From Collinsella sp. (GTDB lineage: Bacteria; Actinomycetota; Coriobacteriia; Coriobacteriales; Coriobacteriaceae): a DNA stretch of 17,362 nucleotides. A program made the translations under genes and the position numbers. Location of the stretch: contig DYAA01000109.1 in the NCBI GenBank assembly GCA_019419405.1, positions 1 to 17,362 on the forward strand. Direction: 5' to 3'. The notes beneath the pieces were generated by a model. The model saw only the letters and a program-made list of their open reading frames with translations. It was not told where the DNA came from and did no database searches. Each line of letters starts with the position of its first letter. The stretch's first letter is position 1. Below are positions 14,065 through 17,362 of this stretch, one piece after another.

Positions 14065-15063
14065 CTAGCGCGCCATGGCGTCGCGGCCGGCCTCGACACG
14101 CTTGCGCTGGGCGGCGCGCTCCTCGCCGGTCAGACGCTCAAAGAGATGCCCGATAAACGAGGCGAGTATCTGCTGAAACAGCGTTCCGCACATGACGGGA
14201 AACACGACTTCGCCTGGAAAGTACTGTGTGGCGATGACGGCGCCCGAAGAGATGTTACGCATGCCGCAGGTAAAGCACATGGTAGTCGTCTCGCTATATG
14301 GCAGATGCAGCGCACGGGCGACCAGAAAACCGACGACAAAGCCGCTGATGGCGAAGGTCAAAATAAAGAGGGCGACTTCCAGACGCATCGCGTTCATGTG
14401 CAGGACGTACTCGCTCATGGCGGTGGAGTTGGAGGCGATAATGCCCATCATCATGAACTTGCAGGCGGGCGAGAGCGCGGGGGAGAGCTTCTCGTGTCCC
14501 CATCCACGTGTGAGCTCGTTGATCACGATGCCGAGCACGGCGGGGATGGCGATCATAAAGGCCATGTCCTGCATCATGCTCGGCACATCGATCGAGACGG
14601 TGGCACCCAGCAAGAGCTTCAGCGTGAGCGGAATCGTCACAGGCGAGATAACCGAGGACGTCAGGATGATGGTGAGCGCGAGCGGGCCGTTGCCGCCGAA
14701 CATGCTAATCCACATAAAGGCAGTGACCGCCACGGGTACGCTGTACTCGAGCACGATGCCGCAGACAAGGTTGGGATTGGAGCCAAAGAACAGCGATCCC
14801 ATGGCATAGGCTGCTATGGGAATAAGCACCGCCGAGACGAGCAGCGCCAAAATCAGGTGCAGGGGACGGCGGAACACCTCAGCGACCTGGTGGAAGGTGT
14901 TGCTGAGCGCACCTTGGAACGTCATAAAGGCGAAGAGGGCGGGAACGATGGGCTTGAGTACGCCGATCTGCTGGGGAAAGAGCACGCCGAGCGTTACGCA
15001 AATCGGAACGATGACCTGCATATGCCCCGCGAGGAACTTTCCCAGTCCAACCCATTGCTTCAT
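14065..15063 (-). CDS. Bile acid:sodium symporter (BASS) family transporter
   Basis: Predicted inner-membrane secondary transporter, 332 residues with nine or ten hydrophobic helices. Family features: the MTFQGAL segment (47-53), the discontinuous helix GGNGPLALTIILTSSVISP (123-141) corresponding to the crossover helix of ASBT homologues, and MCFTCGMRNISSGAV (262-276) corresponding to the second crossover helix. The tail (310-332) is charged and cytosolic. Family members carry bile acids, pantoate, pyruvate or other organic anions, usually with Na+; substrate cannot be inferred from sequence. The ATG at 15063 is preferred: family-like sequence begins there and AGGGAG lies upstream, though 11 nt away is long. 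An ATG at 15123 would add 20 polar residues. The gene is divergent from recJ and convergent with the DUF4931 gene. Confidence 0.88.
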   Translation of the reverse strand: MKQWVGLGKFLAGHMQVIVPICVTLGVLFPQQIGVLKPIVPALFAFMTFQGALSNTFHQVAEVFRRPLHLILALLVSAVLIPIAAYAMGSLFFGSNPNLVCGIVLEYSVPVAVTAFMWISMFGGNGPLALTIILTSSVISPVTIPLTLKLLLGATVSIDVPSMMQDMAFMIAIPAVLGIVINELTRGWGHEKLSPALSPACKFMMMGIIASNSTAMSEYVLHMNAMRLEVALFILTFAISGFVVGFLVARALHLPYSETTTMCFTCGMRNISSGAVIATQYFPGEVVFPVMCGTLFQQILASFIGHLFERLTGEERAAQRKRVEAGRDAMAR

Positions 15064-15154
15064 ATGCCCCGTGACTCCCTTTATCCGCGAACTCGTTTGA
15101 ATGGATATGCTAGACGCTCGCATGCGTCCGTGCGTCAGAAACGCTCGATTATTT

Positions 15155-15174
15155 CGAGGCTATTACCGGCCTCG
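15155..15174. repeat. Short inverted repeat between the BASS and recJ genes
   Basis: CGAGGC (15155-15160) and GCCTCG (15169-15174) flank 8 nt, with T-rich sequence on both sides. It lies in the divergent promoter region, about 90 nt before the BASS start and 50 nt before the recJ -10. It could be an operator; nothing else supports that. Confidence 0.3.
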
Positions 15175-15223
15175 TTTACCGAAACCAGGGCGTGCCGCGA
15201 GGCTCTGCGTCCGTGCCGCACGG

Positions 15224-15229
15224 TATAAT
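15224..15229 (+). promoter_or_regulatory. Candidate -10 element for recJ
   Basis: A perfect TATAAT in a GC-rich context lies 57 nt before the leader ORF and 109 nt before recJ. No recognisable -35 is found at 16-18 nt, so it may depend on an activator or other contacts. Confidence 0.55.
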
Positions 15230-15285
15230 AAATCCGTTCAACAGATCTGCCTGCCGAAGCGGGCATACACAGAGGACTCATCGCT

Positions 15286-15351
15286 ATGAACCGTGAGAGG
15301 TATCGCGGCGACCTGCCCCTATCGGGGGTGGGCGCCTATGTCATCGCTTAA
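15286..15351 (+). CDS. Possible 21-codon leader ORF overlapping the recJ start
   Basis: An ATG at 15286 with AGAGGA 9 nt upstream opens a 21-residue frame, MNRERYRGDLPLSGVGAYVI plus A, that ends in TAA at 15349-15351. It overlaps the recJ ATG (15338) by 14 nt in another frame. Its ribosome site is as good as that of recJ, so translation of recJ could be coupled to it. It has no run of a single amino acid as in attenuator peptides. It could be a chance frame; conservation would decide. Confidence 0.35.
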   Translation: MNRERYRGDLPLSGVGAYVIA

Positions 15352-17362
15352 GACGACGCATCGCTGGGCGGTCGCTCAGCAAAATCCCGAGCTCGAAAAG
15401 GAGCTTTCGGCTGGTCTGGGCATACCCGGGCTGGTGGCGCGCATTATGGTTGCGCACGGCATTACATCCATCGAGGAAGGCCAGCTGTTTTTGACGCCTT
15501 CGCTCGATCGCGACTGGGCGGACCCGCTTGTTATTCCGGGCATGGCGGTCGTCGCCGACCGCGTTGAGCGTGCTATTCGCAACCACGAGCGTATCGCCGT
15601 CTTTGGCGATTTTGACGTCGACGGCATTACGTCGACTTGTCTGTTGACCGAGGCGCTACGTTCGTTTGGCGCCAACGTCACGCCGTTTATTCCGCACCGC
15701 TTTGACGAGGGCTACGGCCTGTCGCGTGCGGCGCTCGACCGCGTCAACGAGCTTGCTCAACCCAACCTGATTGTGACCGTCGATAACGGTATTGCTGCCA
15801 AGGAAGAGGTCTCCTACCTGGAGAGCCTGGGGATTGATTTGGTGGTCACGGACCATCACGAGCCGTCCGACCAGGTGCCGCAGGGCGTGCCCCTGACCGA
15901 CCCCAAGCTCGAGGACGAGGGCCCCTCGCGCGAGCTTGCCGGTGCCGGTGTGGCGCTTAAGCTGGTACAGGTCCTGGGCGAGCGTTTGGGCAAGCCGTCG
16001 TATTGGCGTTCGCTGATAGAGGTCGCGGCGCTGGGCACCGTGTCCGACATGATGCCGCTCACGCCCGAGAATCGCGCACTGGTCGCCGAGGGCATCCAGC
16101 AGATGCGCGTGACGGCCCGCCCCGGTTATATCGCGCTTGCCGCACTTGCCAAGGCCGACCTTTCTACCATTACGGCCGACGGCCTGTCGTTTTCGCTCAT
16201 CCCTCGTCTGAATGCTGCCGGCCGCATGGCTGATCCCAAGCTGGCGCTCGACCTGCTGCTTGCCCGCGACCCCATCGAAGCGAGCGCGCTTGCCGCCGAG
16301 CTCGAGGAAATCAATCGCCAACGCCGCGAGATCGAGGCCGAGCTTACGCGCGATGCCATGGCGAAGGTCGAGGAGACTTATGACGGCGGGCGCGCGATTG
16401 TCGTGGGCGGCGAAGGTTGGCACGAGGGCGTCAAGGGCATCGTGGCGAGCCGCCTGACCAACCGTTATCACGTGCCGGCGCTGCTGTTCTCGATCGAGGA
16501 CGGTATCGCTCGCGGTTCGGGTCGCTCGGTGGGCAAAGTCAACCTGTTCGACGCCGTAGAACGCTGCTCCGACCTGCTGATTCGTCGCGGCGGGCATGCC
16601 GGTGCGGTGGGCGTGACCATCGAGGCATCCAAGCTCGATGAGTTCCGCCGTCGCCTTTCGGCCGTGCTATCGGAGCTTCCTGCCGATGACTTTGAGGACA
16701 CTGACGAGGTTGCCGCCACCGTTGACCTCTCCGAGCTGAATATCGAGACCATCGAGCAGATTTCCCGTCTTGAGCCGTTTGGCCAGGGCAATAAGGTGCC
16801 GCTTCTGGCCGCCGAGGGCGTGACGATGTGCGATCGCGCCGTGGTGGGCAAAACCGGCGAGCACATGCGCTTTGTGGCGACCGATGGCGCCGCGAGCGTG
16901 CCGGCCATCATGTTCCGCGTGCCGCAGATCGATAAACTCATCAATTGCGACAGTGCCGTCGACTTGGTGTTCGAGGCCGTGGCCGAACATTGGCAGGGAC
17001 GTGTGAAGCCCAAGCTCATGATTAAAGATGTCTTGGTGCGCGATACCGCGGCGCCCAATATCGACGATCCGGCATGTGAGCTTCGCCGCGGCGTGCAACC
17101 AGCGGATTCTGGCCTGCGCCTGGAGTCGCGTAAACGTGAGACGCTCGCCCAGCTTTCTTATACCGAGCTCACGCGCTCGCTTATCCATAGCTTTATCGGC
17201 TCGAACCAGCCGCATCGCGCGCAGGTCGAGGCACTCGACGCGCTCGCCGACCACCAGAGCGTCTCACGTTTACGCGACTCCAGGCGCAGGCCAGAATCCG
17301 CTGGTTGCACGCCGCGGCGAAGCTCACATGCCGGATCGTCGATATTGGGCGCCGCGGTATCG
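15338..17362 (+). CDS. recJ: Single-stranded-DNA-specific exonuclease RecJ (partial, last 35 codons unreliable)
   Basis: 5'-3' single-strand exonuclease of the DHH family, used in recombination and mismatch repair. From the ATG at 15338: GDFDVDG (90-96), VTVDNGI (146-152), VVTDHHEP with the DHH triad (172-174), ELAGAGVALKL (199-209), and a DHHA1 domain with WHEGVKGIVASR, ARGSGRS and GGHAGA (about 417-422). LEPFGQGN (about 478) opens the OB-fold region. The frame then continues past the usual end (about 570 residues in E. coli) into SYTELTRSLIHSFIGSNQ and HRAQVEALDALA, which resembles the opening of a RecQ/DEAD-type helicase domain, so this RecJ is probably a long, extended form. From 17257 on, the bases are an exact reverse copy of 17041-17146, so the real protein is trustworthy only to about residue 639. 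No stop is reached. Confidence 0.93.
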   Translation, partial: MSSLKTTHRWAVAQQNPELEKELSAGLGIPGLVARIMVAHGITSIEEGQLFLTPSLDRDWADPLVIPGMAVVADRVERAIRNHERIAVFGDFDVDGITSTCLLTEALRSFGANVTPFIPHRFDEGYGLSRAALDRVNELAQPNLIVTVDNGIAAKEEVSYLESLGIDLVVTDHHEPSDQVPQGVPLTDPKLEDEGPSRELAGAGVALKLVQVLGERLGKPSYWRSLIEVAALGTVSDMMPLTPENRALVAEGIQQMRVTARPGYIALAALAKADLSTITADGLSFSLIPRLNAAGRMADPKLALDLLLARDPIEASALAAELEEINRQRREIEAELTRDAMAKVEETYDGGRAIVVGGEGWHEGVKGIVASRLTNRYHVPALLFSIEDGIARGSGRSVGKVNLFDAVERCSDLLIRRGGHAGAVGVTIEASKLDEFRRRLSAVLSELPADDFEDTDEVAATVDLSELNIETIEQISRLEPFGQGNKVPLLAAEGVTMCDRAVVGKTGEHMRFVATDGAASVPAIMFRVPQIDKLINCDSAVDLVFEAVAEHWQGRVKPKLMIKDVLVRDTAAPNIDDPACELRRGVQPADSGLRLESRKRETLAQLSYTELTRSLIHSFIGSNQPHRAQVEALDALADHQSVSRLRDSRRRPESAGCTPRRSSHAGSSILGAAVS
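17041..17146 (+). repeat. recJ: Left arm of a perfect 106-bp inverted repeat inside recJ
   Basis: These bases, in the normal recJ frame, recur exactly in reverse complement at 17257-17362. I compared the two base by base and found no difference over 106 nt; identity stops where GCCCAG follows on one side and the complement of CACCAG on the other. This arm reads as sensible RecJ protein, so it is probably the genuine one. Confidence 0.95.
17257..17362 (-). repeat. Right arm of the 106-bp inverted repeat, ending exactly at the window edge; probable fold-back artefact
   Basis: Reverse complement of 17041-17146, separated from it by 110 nt and running to the last base. Translated in the recJ frame it gives an Arg/Ser-rich string (SRLRDSRRRPES onward) unlike the helicase-type sequence expected after DALADHQ. 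A coding gene would not naturally contain an exact inverted copy of its own codons, so a snap-back chimera or assembler turn-around at a contig end is the simplest reading. Confidence 0.85.

Noticed and set aside
14146..15228. A 360-codon plus-strand open frame opposite the BASS transporter
   Set aside because: The product is charged low-complexity sequence; the minus strand has a full transporter with membrane helices and motifs.

Overview
This 17.4 kb window looks like a fragment of a gut Coriobacteriia chromosome, most likely Collinsella or a close relative. That placement is an inference from GC-rich sequence with strong C/G third-codon preference, the mix of housekeeping genes, and the style of the liv operon; no marker gene here proves it. 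The 3' end carries a sign of an assembly or library artefact, so the window may be a whole contig.

Layout: (1) 1-2410, minus: 5' two thirds of a large single-chain purL (purine synthesis), running off the left edge. (2) 2595-4157, plus: a CPA2-type cation:proton antiporter, divergent from purL and ending at a bidirectional hairpin terminator. (3) 4279-5028, minus: a short-chain dehydrogenase resembling BaiA-type hydroxysteroid dehydrogenases. (4) 5252-6595, minus: hom (homoserine dehydrogenase) with its own strong terminator. (5) 6796-7098, plus: an eroded paralogue of the branched-chain amino acid binding protein, reduced to three in-frame pieces, in front of the intact livK-livH-livM-livG-livF operon (7370-12231). 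(6) 12232-12555: a gene-free, palindrome-rich stretch with four successive inverted-repeat modules, one able to fold like a cloverleaf. (7) 12556-14034, plus: cutC and a GalT/HIT-like DUF4931 gene, probably co-transcribed. (8) 14065-15063, minus: a bile acid:sodium symporter (BASS) family transporter. (9) 15286 to the end, plus: a possible 21-codon leader ORF overlapping the start of recJ, then recJ, which is incomplete at the right edge.

How the parts work together: the liv genes form a complete ABC importer (one lipoprotein receptor, two permeases, two ATPases). Tandem hairpins between livK and livH are suited to making more receptor than membrane complex. hom, divergent from the liv locus, makes the precursor of threonine and methionine (and, via threonine, isoleucine), so amino acid synthesis and uptake sit back to back. 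The dehydrogenase and the BASS transporter are both compatible with a bile-exposed habitat, but they are 9 kb apart in different transcription units and no pathway link is shown.

The most notable observations are: the last 106 bases are an exact reverse complement of bases 17041-17146, within recJ, so the final recJ codons should not be trusted; the livK paralogue appears to have lost two internal blocks in frame, one across a 7-base microhomology; and the 12235-12507 region is an unexplained structured intergenic element. I found no clear undescribed multi-gene system.
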